Of a stretch of 43,080 nt of DNA, positions 1 through 7,111 are shown one piece after another. Within the stretch, counting starts at the first letter, position 1, and the number at the start of each line of letters is the position of its first letter. A program made the translations under genes and the position numbers. The notes under the pieces were generated by a model. It ran no database searches and had not been told where the DNA came from. It saw only the letters and a program-made list of their open reading frames with translations. The stretch is from Actinomycetota bacterium (lineage in GTDB: Bacteria; Actinomycetota; Actinomycetes; Mycobacteriales; JACQDL01), in contig JACQDL010000034.1 in NCBI GenBank assembly GCA_016201065.1, positions 1-43,080 on the forward strand, given 5' to 3'.

Positions 1-22
1 CAGCCGGCCCCGGAACCGGCCG

Positions 23-352
23 TCATCCGGGCACGACAGCCCGGTCCCAGGCATGCCCCAACCCGGAATCACACACCGTAACCAAAACCTTCAGCCCCAT
101 GCACCACCCGAAAGCTCTTAAGTCCCGGGCATTGGTACGGACCCACGCCAGGCTCTCCCGCTCCCAAGCGCCGCGGTGGTGGGGGGTCCCGGTGCGGAGG
201 CGCACCGGGAGCACGATCATCGGGATGGACGCCGGCACCAGCCGGTCCAGGATCTCCAGGACCCTGCGGTTGCTGTGCCCAGCACCCGTCCCGCACCCGT
301 ACCAGCCGTCGTGCAGGGCCACGACGATCACGTCACGTTTTCCGTTCTCCAC
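23..352 (-). pseudogene. Glycosyltransferase-like N-terminal fragment, truncated
   Basis: The 109-residue frame opens with GTG and has a GGTGAGG-like ribosome site about eight bases upstream. Its first ~75 residues contain a VVALHDGWYGCGTGAG stretch, then NRRVLEIL and IPMIVLPVRLR. This resembles the start of actinobacterial nucleotide-sugar glycosyltransferases, whose Gly-rich N-terminal loop contacts the donor. That assignment is from memory of the family, not from a search. Such enzymes are several hundred residues long, so this would be a remnant. After about residue 75 the codon choice changes: a rare TTA codon appears and third-position G+C falls. This suggests a junction with unrelated sequence near positions 115-125. 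It is divergent from the HTH operon to its right. It could instead be a genuine short protein of unknown function. Confidence 0.4.
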
Positions 353-855
353 CCGTGCACCTCACCATTTCGTCAGGACAGTCGACCCTGGGGCTGCGTT
401 TCCCGGGAGTGCTCATTTGTTTTCGCGGTTCGGTGGGTCAGGAGGTCCGGGGACAGAAGGAGGCTATTCGTGGTGCGTTTCCGCGTCTTCCCGTCTCGCG
501 GGACTCAGGGCGACGTTCCGTGTGCCGCGGAATCGTCGGTGTTCTCCGGCGGCGCGCCCCGGGCCGAGATACCCCGGGGCGGCAGGACACTGGCCGTCGG
601 TGTCCTCCCGCTGCACCTGTTCGCGCAGTGCGACGAAAGCCTTCTCTCCCGGATTTCCCACCGACAGCACAACCCAGATAGGCGACGGCGTGGAGTTCCG
701 GTACGGCCAATCGTTCAATGATCATCGCGTTGTCCACCGCACCACCGTGCACCCGCCCCCGGTGCGCTCGAAACGACCGGTTGTTGTACTCCTGTTGCAC
801 TTGTCACCCGTGGTGGCGTGGGCGTGCTTCCATGGACGCTGGAGGGAGGTCGCCC
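353..855. other. Intergenic region upstream of the HTH operon
   Basis: This 503-base stretch separates the leftward fragment from the rightward HTH operon. It holds one possible small leftward frame (464-718, listed separately). It also contains a near-palindromic 14-mer at 772-785 (AACGACCGGTTGTT, two mismatched positions), which could be an operator for the regulator that follows. I could not place a convincing -35/-10 pair. No transposase remnant or RNA gene was recognised. Confidence 0.4.
464..718 (-). CDS. Possible small hypothetical protein
   Basis: This is an 84-residue frame starting at TTG, with an in-frame stop just upstream, so it cannot be much longer. The first ~42 residues (NDWPYRNSTPSPIWVVLSVG, then a PGEKAFVALREQ segment) use codons with the high third-position G+C expected of this genome, and their composition looks like real protein. 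The remainder is Arg- and Pro-rich and less convincing. No ribosome binding site is visible before the TTG. No domain is recognised. It lies upstream of, and on the same strand as, the truncated glycosyltransferase-like frame. It may be a degraded gene or a chance open frame. Confidence 0.22.
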   Translation of the reverse strand: MNDWPYRNSTPSPIWVVLSVGNPGEKAFVALREQVQREDTDGQCPAAPGYLGPGRAAGEHRRFRGTRNVALSPARREDAETHHE

Positions 856-1914
856 GTGCAGGACGTACCGCAGTGGACGGGCGCGGAGGCCCGGGTGCTC
901 CGTCTCGCCCTCCGGATGAGCATGCGGGCCTACGCCGAGCACCTGGGTGTCTCCCTGCGGACGGTAGCGAAGTGGGAGAGCCCGCGGGCCGACGTGCGTC
1001 TCAGACCCGACTCACAGGCGATGCTCGACACAGCCCTCGCGCGGGCCGAGCCCACTGCCCGGGCGAGGTTCGACCAGGTCGTCCCCCCGCGCCACGGCAC
1101 CGTTACTGTCTCCGACCACGAGACGTGGACGGAGGACCTCGAACGGGCGATCACCTACACCAGCCAGCAGGAGTTCACGTTCGCCTCGACCCTGGTGAAT
1201 CGTTGGCTCGGCGTCCACGAACCGGCGACGCTGGACGCCCGGGGGCGGTATCTCTATGGTCGGTCCCTGGTGCTCATGGGTGATATCAGGCGTGACCAGG
1301 GCGCTATTGTGGGTCCCCTCTCGGCGCGACGTTCCTACCTGTCGGCGCGGGAGGTGTTCTCAGGGCTCTCTATTCCCCGACGCCTCGCCCAGATCGACCT
1401 GTCCCTGGCGGTGGTCCAGGAAATGTCCGGGCACTTGGAGATCTCCGCCCGGGCGTATGAGGAACTCGCCGCGGACGACCGGTTGAGTCGTCGTGACCGT
1501 GCCCGCGCGCGCCTGTGGGTGGGCACAGCACTCAGCAAGTGCGACCACACCGAATACGCGGTGAGGGCCATCACCCGAGCGACACGGGAGTTCGACGACC
1601 TGGGGGAGGTTGAGGACTGGTCGGTGGCCCACCAGAAACTGGCACTGGCCTGCCGGTCGGCCGGTGACATCGACCAAGCACTGAAGTGTCTCACCATCGC
1701 ACGGAACACCGGGACCACGGGCTCCCCGATGCAGCGTGTCCGTCTGGACACCGCGCATGCCCATATCCTCCTGTCCGACGCGGCGACACGCCAGGAAGGG
1801 TTCGGTGTGCTCGACCGGGCGGCGGCGACCGCCCTGCGGCACGGGTTGCGGCACCAGCTGGGCAGCATCGAGAAGATCCGCCGGGAACAGGCAGACACGA
1901 GCCAAGGAGACTAG
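856..1914 (+). CDS. HTH (XRE-like) regulator with TPR-like C-terminal domain
   Basis: This 352-residue protein has an N-terminal helix-turn-helix at about residues 10-45 (VLRLALRMSMRAYAEHLGVS followed by LRTVAKWE). A long all-helical region of TPR-like repeats fills residues 100-340. This layout is common in actinobacterial cytoplasmic regulators, where the helical repeats sense a ligand or a partner. I chose the GTG start because a strong GGAGGGAGG lies six bases before it. The in-frame ATGs further upstream (718, 832) would add a low-quality Cys/Arg-rich leader. The stop codon abuts the GTG of the YdcF gene with zero spacing, so the two are translationally coupled. The protein probably controls its own operon; the near-palindrome at 772-785 is a candidate site. 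Confidence 0.85.
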   Translation: MQDVPQWTGAEARVLRLALRMSMRAYAEHLGVSLRTVAKWESPRADVRLRPDSQAMLDTALARAEPTARARFDQVVPPRHGTVTVSDHETWTEDLERAITYTSQQEFTFASTLVNRWLGVHEPATLDARGRYLYGRSLVLMGDIRRDQGAIVGPLSARRSYLSAREVFSGLSIPRRLAQIDLSLAVVQEMSGHLEISARAYEELAADDRLSRRDRARARLWVGTALSKCDHTEYAVRAITRATREFDDLGEVEDWSVAHQKLALACRSAGDIDQALKCLTIARNTGTTGSPMQRVRLDTAHAHILLSDAATRQEGFGVLDRAAATALRHGLRHQLGSIEKIRREQADTSQGD

Positions 1915-2583
1915 GTGCCCGACAACGACGTTCAGCAACTCACCGCCCGGCAGTTCCAGGACACCCGGCTCATCTGGGACTACCACCAGATGGGTCACCG
2001 GCCCGTGCCGTGTTCGGTGGCGATCGGTCTGGGCAGTCACGACCTGGGGGTCGCCACCGCGGCGGCACGCCTGTACGCCGCGGGGCTGTTCCCCCTGCTG
2101 GTGTTCAGTGGCGCGAACAGCGCCACCTCCGCGCCGCGGTTCCCGCGCGGTGAGGCCGTGCACTACCGGGAGCACGCCCTGGCCCTGGGGGTACCGGCCG
2201 AGGCCATCCTGATCGAGCCCCAGGCGACGAACACCGGCCAGAACATCGCCTACACCCGCCAGATCCTGCGCACCCAGGGCGTGGAGGTCTCCTCGGTGAT
2301 GCTGATCTCCAAGCCGTACATGCAGCGCCGCTCCTACGCGACCACCCGCAAACTGTGGCCCGACGTCGACGTCGTCTGCGCCTCGGAAGACCTCAGCCTG
2401 GAGGAGTACGTCAGATCGATCGGCGACGAGAAGCTGGTCGTCGACATGCTCGTCGGCGACCTCCAACGCGTCATGGAGTACCCCAGGCTCGGGTTCGCCG
2501 TCGAGCAGGACGTCCCGCGGGAGGTCATCAGCGCATATGAGCGGCTCCTCCGCGACGGCTTCGACAGCCGCCTCATCGGCTGA
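1915..2583 (+). CDS. YdcF / DUF218 family protein
   Basis: This 222-residue protein has the DUF218 (YdcF-ElyC-SanA) pattern: a GLGSHDLGVATAAARLY opening, LLVFSGANS, a REHALALGVPAEAIL segment, and a TNTGQNIAYTRQIL helix. It has no signal peptide or membrane segment, so it resembles the soluble YdcF branch rather than the membrane-anchored SanA/ElyC proteins. The biochemical function of the family is unsettled. E. coli YdcF binds S-adenosylmethionine, and ElyC acts in envelope biogenesis. The GTG start directly follows the regulator's stop, with AAGGAG a few bases inside the preceding gene. The downstream WbqC gene begins just after it, so the three genes form one transcript. Confidence 0.88.
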   Translation: MPDNDVQQLTARQFQDTRLIWDYHQMGHRPVPCSVAIGLGSHDLGVATAAARLYAAGLFPLLVFSGANSATSAPRFPRGEAVHYREHALALGVPAEAILIEPQATNTGQNIAYTRQILRTQGVEVSSVMLISKPYMQRRSYATTRKLWPDVDVVCASEDLSLEEYVRSIGDEKLVVDMLVGDLQRVMEYPRLGFAVEQDVPREVISAYERLLRDGFDSRLIG

Positions 2584-2605
2584 GGACACCGCGACCGATG
2601 AGGCT

Positions 2606-3325
2606 GTGAGGGTCCGCGCGATCCATCAGCCCAACTTCTTCCCGAGACTCTCGACGCTGGCCAAGCTGTTCGCCGCGCAGGAGTGGATCATCCTGGACAC
2701 GGTCCAGTTCACCCGACGCGACTACCAGAACCGGGCCCGGCTCGCCGAACTGGACCGACCGGACACCGATCGCCTCCTCACCCTGCCCGTGCACCTCACA
2801 CACGGACGATCAACACGGATCCGCGACACCCGGCTGGTGGATCCCGCGCACTCCGCCCGGAAGGTCAACATGCTGATCCGGCAGTACTACCGGCGCAGCA
2901 GCCACTGGTCAGACATCAAGGGGCCGCTGGCAAGCGTGGTGGACACCCTGGGACGCTCGGACGATCTGAGTCTGGTCAGCACCGTCTCCACGAGTGCCCT
3001 GCTCAGGCACCTCGGCTGGCGGGGAACGATCGTTCCCGCCGACGGTATCCCGGCCCGGTCGGGCCGGACGGAGCGCCTTGTCGATCTCACGGCCGCGACC
3101 GGCGGCACGCACTACCTGTGCGGCCCAGGCGGGCTGCGGTACCTCGACGAACGGCTGTTCACCGGTGAGCACCTCACCGTGATCCCGTTCCGGACACCGG
3201 TCGACGCTTCTCCCCCGTGGGTGAACGCCCACCGGCTCAGCGCGTTGTGGGCGATGGCCCAACTCGGCGCGGACACCCTCGCCACCGCACTGAGATCACA
3301 GCGGGACCTCGTACTCGGCTACTGA
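2606..3325 (+). CDS. WbqC family protein
   Basis: This 239-residue protein has the WbqC-like N-terminus VRAIHQPNFFPRLSTLAKLF. It continues with a WIILDTVQFTRRDYQNRAR segment, a TLPVHLTHG motif and the C-terminal TPVDASPPWVNAHRLSALWAMAQLGADT helix. WbqC proteins were first found in O-antigen gene clusters and are thought to act in glycan or small-molecule modification; no activity can be read from the sequence. I chose the GTG at 2606, preceded by GATGAGG, because family members begin with a few residues before AIHQPNF. The ATG at 2537 would add a Ser/Thr/Ala-rich tail that overlaps the YdcF gene. It is the last gene of the HTH-YdcF operon and converges on the glycyl-tRNA synthetase. Confidence 0.85.
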   Translation: MRVRAIHQPNFFPRLSTLAKLFAAQEWIILDTVQFTRRDYQNRARLAELDRPDTDRLLTLPVHLTHGRSTRIRDTRLVDPAHSARKVNMLIRQYYRRSSHWSDIKGPLASVVDTLGRSDDLSLVSTVSTSALLRHLGWRGTIVPADGIPARSGRTERLVDLTAATGGTHYLCGPGGLRYLDERLFTGEHLTVIPFRTPVDASPPWVNAHRLSALWAMAQLGADTLATALRSQRDLVLGY

Positions 3326-3388
3326 GGGCATCACCGTCCCACCCCGGGCCGGGTACTCCCGCAGGTCGGCGGGCAACAGAAGGCGGGT

Positions 3389-3415
3389 GGCCGGCCGCTG
3401 CGGTGGTGGCCGGCC
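3389..3415. terminator. Candidate bidirectional hairpin terminator
   Basis: GGCCGGCC occurs at 3389-3396 and again at 3408-3415. The sequence is self-complementary, so the two copies can form an 8-bp stem with an 11-base loop. It sits in the 116-base gap between the convergent WbqC and glycyl-tRNA synthetase genes. There is no T tract, as is usual for actinobacterial terminators. Confidence 0.5.
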
Positions 3416-3441
3416 CCTGTCCGTGGCCGGGTGGTGATCGG

Positions 3442-6400
3442 TTAGTGGCTGGCGTGGGGGTCGGTCTTCAGCGCCCGGGACAGGGCGTCCCAGTCGAGTC
3501 CGGTGCTCTGCGCGGTGTCCAGGATTGCGGACAGCACCGCCACCCGGGCCTTGCGGACCGCGTCGTGTGGGGCCATGACCTGGACGTCGTCGAGGAACGC
3601 ATGCACCGCGGGGACGAGCTGCGCGGCGGAGGCGACCAGCCGGCTCAACGGTGTGTCCTGCACGTATCCCGCTGCCCGGGCCTGCCCCAGGGCCACGGCC
3701 AGGTCCGCGGATCGCTGATCGGCGGCTAGGTCCAGGGGGGATCCGGCTACCGGCCGCCCCGCGGTGGCGATCAGGCGGTGGATCCGCTGCACGGCCTCCA
3801 CGAAAGCGTCGAGGCGGCCCGCGTCCTTGAGTTCCTCCACCTCGGCCAGGACCGCAGTCGCCACGGCCGGCCGGTCCGCCAGCGGCAGCACGGCGACGAC
3901 GAGATCCACGTCGTGCCCGGCGTCGACGTAGGCGCGTTCCTGCCGGCGGACGACGAACACACGGGCCTGGTCCAGGGCCGCCGCGGTGACCTCCACGTCC
4001 TGGGCACGCAGGGCGTCCGCGGCGTCGCCGAGCAGCGCGGTGACGCTCAAACCGGCGAGGCCGGGATGGGTGTTCAGGGTCGCGACCAGGCCGAGGGCGG
4101 CCCGCCGCAACCCGAAGGGGTCCTTGCTGCCCGAGGGGTTCGCCCCCGCCGCGAACAGTCCCGCGAGCAGGTCCACCCGGTCGGCCACGGCCAGCACCGC
4201 GCCGGGCAGCGTGGACGCCGTAGTGTCCTCCGAGGACCGCGGGCGTTCCATGTCCCCCAGGGCGGTGGCCACGGCCTCGCTCTCACCGGCCGCCCGGGCG
4301 TAGTAGGTCGCCATGACCCCGGCCAGGGACGTCATCTCCACGACCATCTGCGACGCCAGATCGAACTTCGCCAGGGCGCCCGCACGTTCCACGGTCGCCC
4401 GGTCCTGGGCGGTCAGTCCCACCCGGAGTGAGGCGGCCCGGGCGATCCGGTTGATCCGCTCCGAACGCTGGGCCATCGAACCCAGGCTGGTTTCGAAGGT
4501 GAGCCGGTCCAGGGCCGCGTGCAGGTCCTGCGGGCTGCGGCGCCGATCAGCAGCCCAGAAGAACGAGGCGTCCTCGAACCTGGCCCGCAGGACGGCCGCG
4601 TTGCCCGCCGCCACGACACCGGTGTCGCAGGAACCGTTGGCGAACGTGCAGAACCGCGCCAGCAGGCCCGTGCCGTCCAGTTGACGCACCGGAAGGTACC
4701 GCTGGTGCGTGCGCATCACAGCGATGAGGATCTCCGCAGGCAGGTCCAGGTAACGGTCCTCGAAGGCACCCAGCACCGGCACAGGCCACTCCACCAGGCC
4801 AACGATCTCCTCCACGACCGCGCCGTCGAGGTCCACATCGACCCGCCCGCCGACGGAGGCCGCCAAACGGTGCGCCGCACCCAGGATCACCTCCCGGCGT
4901 TCCGCACGGTCCAGGAGGATCTCGTGGCCACGCAGGAAGTCCAGGTACCCGTCCGCGCCGGTCACCGGCACCACCGGGGCCACGGCCAGGCGCTGCACCC
5001 GGGTCGTGGTGCCCGAGGTCAGCGCCCCCACCGTCACCGGCAGATGCGCCCCACCGAGGACGGCCAGCAGCCACCTGATCGGCCGGACGTAGGTCAGTTC
5101 GGGGTCCGACCAGCGCATGTTGCGGTCCGCCCGCAGGTCACGCACCAAGTCCGCGAGCAGCGGGCAGAGCACATCCGCGGCCGCACGACCGCTCACCTGC
5201 CGCCTGAGGCACACATACTCCACGCCCGCGGCCACGGTCCGCTCCAACGCGGAGGGCTGAAGGCCGTGTTTCGCGGCGAAGCCCGTCGCAGCCCGGGTCG
5301 GCGCACCCGAGGCGTCGAATGCCGCGCTGGCCCGGGGACCCCGGACCGTCTCCACAGCGTCGTCTTCACCCACCGCGACCCGGTCCACGACCGCCACGAG
5401 CCGGCGTGGGGTGGCGTAGGTCCGCACTGCACCGACCGCCAGCCGCGTCGCCGCCAGACGCTGCACGAGCGTCTCCCCCAGCCAGGCCCGGGCCCGCTCG
5501 ACCTCGGCCGCGGGCAACTCCTCCAACCCGATCTCGAACAGCAGCGTGGCCGGTGTCGTGGCCGGACCGGGCAACGGCAACGGTTCCGGCGCGGCCGGTG
5601 TCTGGCCGGAACCCAGGGGGAACCCGAGTTCCGCGCGGCGCTCGACCCACAGCGCGGCGACGTCCTTGGACAGGGCACGCATGGTCGCGAAGGCCCGGGC
5701 CCGCTCGGCCGTGGAGACCACACCGCGGGCGTCGAGCACGTTGAACGTGTGCGAGCACTTCAGGACGTGGTAGTACGCGGGGACCGGTAGCCGCTTCGTG
5801 ATCATCAGCTCGGCCTCGGACCGGTGCAGCTCGTACAGGCCGCGGGTGGTCTCGATGCCAGCATCATCGAGGTAGTACCTGCTCATCTCGTACTCGATCT
5901 GCCCGAAAGCCTCGCCATACGTGATGCCCGCCGCGTACTGGATCTCCCTGAAGTGGGTGACGCCCTGCAGGGCCATCACGATCCGCTCGACCCCGTAGGT
6001 GATCTCCACCGACGTTGGCGACAAGGTCAGGGACCCGGTCTGCTGGAAGTACGTGAACTGCGTGATCTCCATGCCGTCCAGCCACACCTCCCAACCCAGA
6101 CCCCACGCACCCAACGCCGGAGAAGCCCAGTTGTCCTCCACGAACCGGACATCATGCGCGTCCAGGTCGATGCCGATGGCCCTGAGGGACTCCAGATACA
6201 GCTCCTGCGGGTCACCCGGATCGGGCTTGAGGATCACCTGGAACTGGGTGTGGGTCTGCAACCGGTTCGGGTTCTCCCCGTACCGGCTGTCATCGGGGCG
6301 CACGCTCGGCTCGACGTAGGCCACCCGCCACGGCTCCGGCCCGAGGACCCGCAACGCGGTCGCCGGGTTCGCCGTCCCCGCACCAACCTCCGTGTTGAAC

Positions 6401-6477
6401 GGCTGGGCGATCAGAGCACCCTTCTCCGCCCAATAGGCCGTGACCCGGGTCAGGACTTCCTGGAAGGTCAGCATCAT
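3442..6477 (-). CDS. glyQS: Fused alpha/beta glycyl-tRNA synthetase (bacterial type)
   Basis: This 1011-residue protein charges tRNA-Gly with glycine. Residues 1 to ~290 match the alpha (GlyQ) catalytic subunit: MLTFQEVLTRVTAYWAEKG, FNTEVGAGTANPATALRVLG, RYGENPNRLQTHTQFQVILK, and MEITQFTYFQQTGSL. After a Pro/Ala-rich linker, a complete beta subunit (GlyS) follows from about residue 305 (LLFEIGLEELPAAEVERA) to the end. It includes a DLASQMVVEMTSLAGVMATYYA segment. Separate alpha and beta chains are the bacterial norm, but fused forms are known (for example in Chlamydia). Most actinobacteria use the unrelated single-chain GlyRS instead, so this copy is probably an acquired or second enzyme. I placed the start at the double ATG (6477), where GlyQ homology begins. 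The 14 residues upstream in frame look non-coding. Confidence 0.95.
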   Translation of the reverse strand: MMLTFQEVLTRVTAYWAEKGALIAQPFNTEVGAGTANPATALRVLGPEPWRVAYVEPSVRPDDSRYGENPNRLQTHTQFQVILKPDPGDPQELYLESLRAIGIDLDAHDVRFVEDNWASPALGAWGLGWEVWLDGMEITQFTYFQQTGSLTLSPTSVEITYGVERIVMALQGVTHFREIQYAAGITYGEAFGQIEYEMSRYYLDDAGIETTRGLYELHRSEAELMITKRLPVPAYYHVLKCSHTFNVLDARGVVSTAERARAFATMRALSKDVAALWVERRAELGFPLGSGQTPAAPEPLPLPGPATTPATLLFEIGLEELPAAEVERARAWLGETLVQRLAATRLAVGAVRTYATPRRLVAVVDRVAVGEDDAVETVRGPRASAAFDASGAPTRAATGFAAKHGLQPSALERTVAAGVEYVCLRRQVSGRAAADVLCPLLADLVRDLRADRNMRWSDPELTYVRPIRWLLAVLGGAHLPVTVGALTSGTTTRVQRLAVAPVVPVTGADGYLDFLRGHEILLDRAERREVILGAAHRLAASVGGRVDVDLDGAVVEEIVGLVEWPVPVLGAFEDRYLDLPAEILIAVMRTHQRYLPVRQLDGTGLLARFCTFANGSCDTGVVAAGNAAVLRARFEDASFFWAADRRRSPQDLHAALDRLTFETSLGSMAQRSERINRIARAASLRVGLTAQDRATVERAGALAKFDLASQMVVEMTSLAGVMATYYARAAGESEAVATALGDMERPRSSEDTTASTLPGAVLAVADRVDLLAGLFAAGANPSGSKDPFGLRRAALGLVATLNTHPGLAGLSVTALLGDAADALRAQDVEVTAAALDQARVFVVRRQERAYVDAGHDVDLVVAVLPLADRPAVATAVLAEVEELKDAGRLDAFVEAVQRIHRLIATAGRPVAGSPLDLAADQRSADLAVALGQARAAGYVQDTPLSRLVASAAQLVPAVHAFLDDVQVMAPHDAVRKARVAVLSAILDTAQSTGLDWDALSRALKTDPHASH

Positions 6478-6502
6478 CAACTTCCAACGAGACAGGAGAG
6501 AA

Positions 6503-6514
6503 CGTAGCGCTACG
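6503..6514. promoter_or_regulatory. Perfect 12-bp palindrome in the glyQS leader
   Basis: CGTAGCGCTACG reads the same on both strands and lies 26 bases upstream of the glyQS start. A plausible leftward -10 box (TAGACT on the minus strand, 6572-6577) lies further upstream, which would put the palindrome inside the 5' leader. I found no T-box consensus in this leader. The site may be a repressor operator, but no cognate regulator can be named. Confidence 0.35.
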
Positions 6515-6631
6515 CACACTGCAACCCCAGCGCGTGAAAGGCCGCAGGACTCACTACAGTGCGCCGCCCGGAGTCTATCGGTGACACACCGGCGTCAGCC
6601 GACCACGCGGGCGCGCCCCATACCCAGGAAC

Positions 6632-7111
6632 ATGGCTCAACGCGGCCACGCACTGGCTCCCAGAGCACCCCGACCCACCACCGGGCAACCCGCGCCACCA
6701 CCAACGCCGCCGCCGACCTGGACTACCGCGATCACCTGGCACCTGGCGCGGGACTGGCCGACAGCGGCCGGCTGCCTGGTGCTCATCGTGGGCTTGCGCT
6801 GGTTGCTGGTGTTGTTCTTCGTTCCCGCGCTGCCGCTGCGCTACGGAATGGTGTACGTCGGGTCGGCCTGGGCGGTCGTGGCGATCGGTGCCGTCCTCGC
6901 CGTGGCCGGGACCGGGGAGCCGCTCCGGGTCTTCCGGATTGGGAACCAACCAAGGTTCCCTCCGGGGAGCGAGGATGCGGCTCGGCTCTCCTCGGACTTG
7001 ATCTGCACCGAACATGGAGCTTGCGGCTCCCGGTTGTGTGTTCGGCATCGTGGCGGGCATCGAGCCGCCGCGCATGGACCGGCGGTGCCCCACCGGAGGG
7101 TTGGTGCGTGA
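6632..7111 (+). CDS. Possible small membrane protein, degenerate C-terminus
   Basis: The 159-residue frame starts at ATG after a weak AGGA. It has a Pro-rich N-terminus and two convincing hydrophobic segments, about residues 50-71 (GCLVLIVGLRWLLVLFFVPA) and 77-98 (MVYVGSAWAVVAIGAVLAVA). Codon use is typical for this genome up to about position 6930 and becomes poor afterwards. There the predicted protein turns into Arg/His-rich residues and crosses several RNA-like inverted repeats. Its TGA overlaps the ATG of the esterase gene (TGATG), which would allow coupling. It may be a real two-pass membrane protein whose end has been lost or frameshifted, or the coding signal may be fortuitous. No family is recognised. 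Confidence 0.33.
   Translation: MAQRGHALAPRAPRPTTGQPAPPPTPPPTWTTAITWHLARDWPTAAGCLVLIVGLRWLLVLFFVPALPLRYGMVYVGSAWAVVAIGAVLAVAGTGEPLRVFRIGNQPRFPPGSEDAARLSSDLICTEHGACGSRLCVRHRGGHRAAAHGPAVPHRRVGA
6941..7045 (+). promoter_or_regulatory. Cluster of RNA hairpins upstream of the esterase gene
   Basis: Three inverted repeats follow one another. GGGAACC/GGTTCCC (6941-6960) is a perfect 7-bp stem with a 6-base loop. A bulged GAGCGAG/CTCGGCTC stem lies around 6967-6989. A nested pair combines CCGAACA/TGTTCGG (7008-7014 with 7039-7045) enclosing GGAGC/GCTCC (7016-7020 with 7026-7030). The element ends about 50 bases before the esterase ribosome site. It matches no riboswitch consensus I know. It could be a leader RNA, an attenuator, or chance pairing in GC-rich DNA. 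Confidence 0.4.

Noticed and set aside
4519-5790. 423-codon plus-strand frame within glyQS
   Set aside because: Antisense to a gene with unmistakable GlyS homology, and rich in Arg/His/Gln/Pro.
6478-6620. T-box riboswitch upstream of glyQS
   Set aside because: No T-box (TGGNACCGCG-like) sequence or specifier-loop arrangement is visible in the leader.
6559-7110. N-terminal extension of the esterase frame
   Set aside because: It would precede a clear lipoprotein signal peptide that starts at 7111, and its composition is not protein-like.
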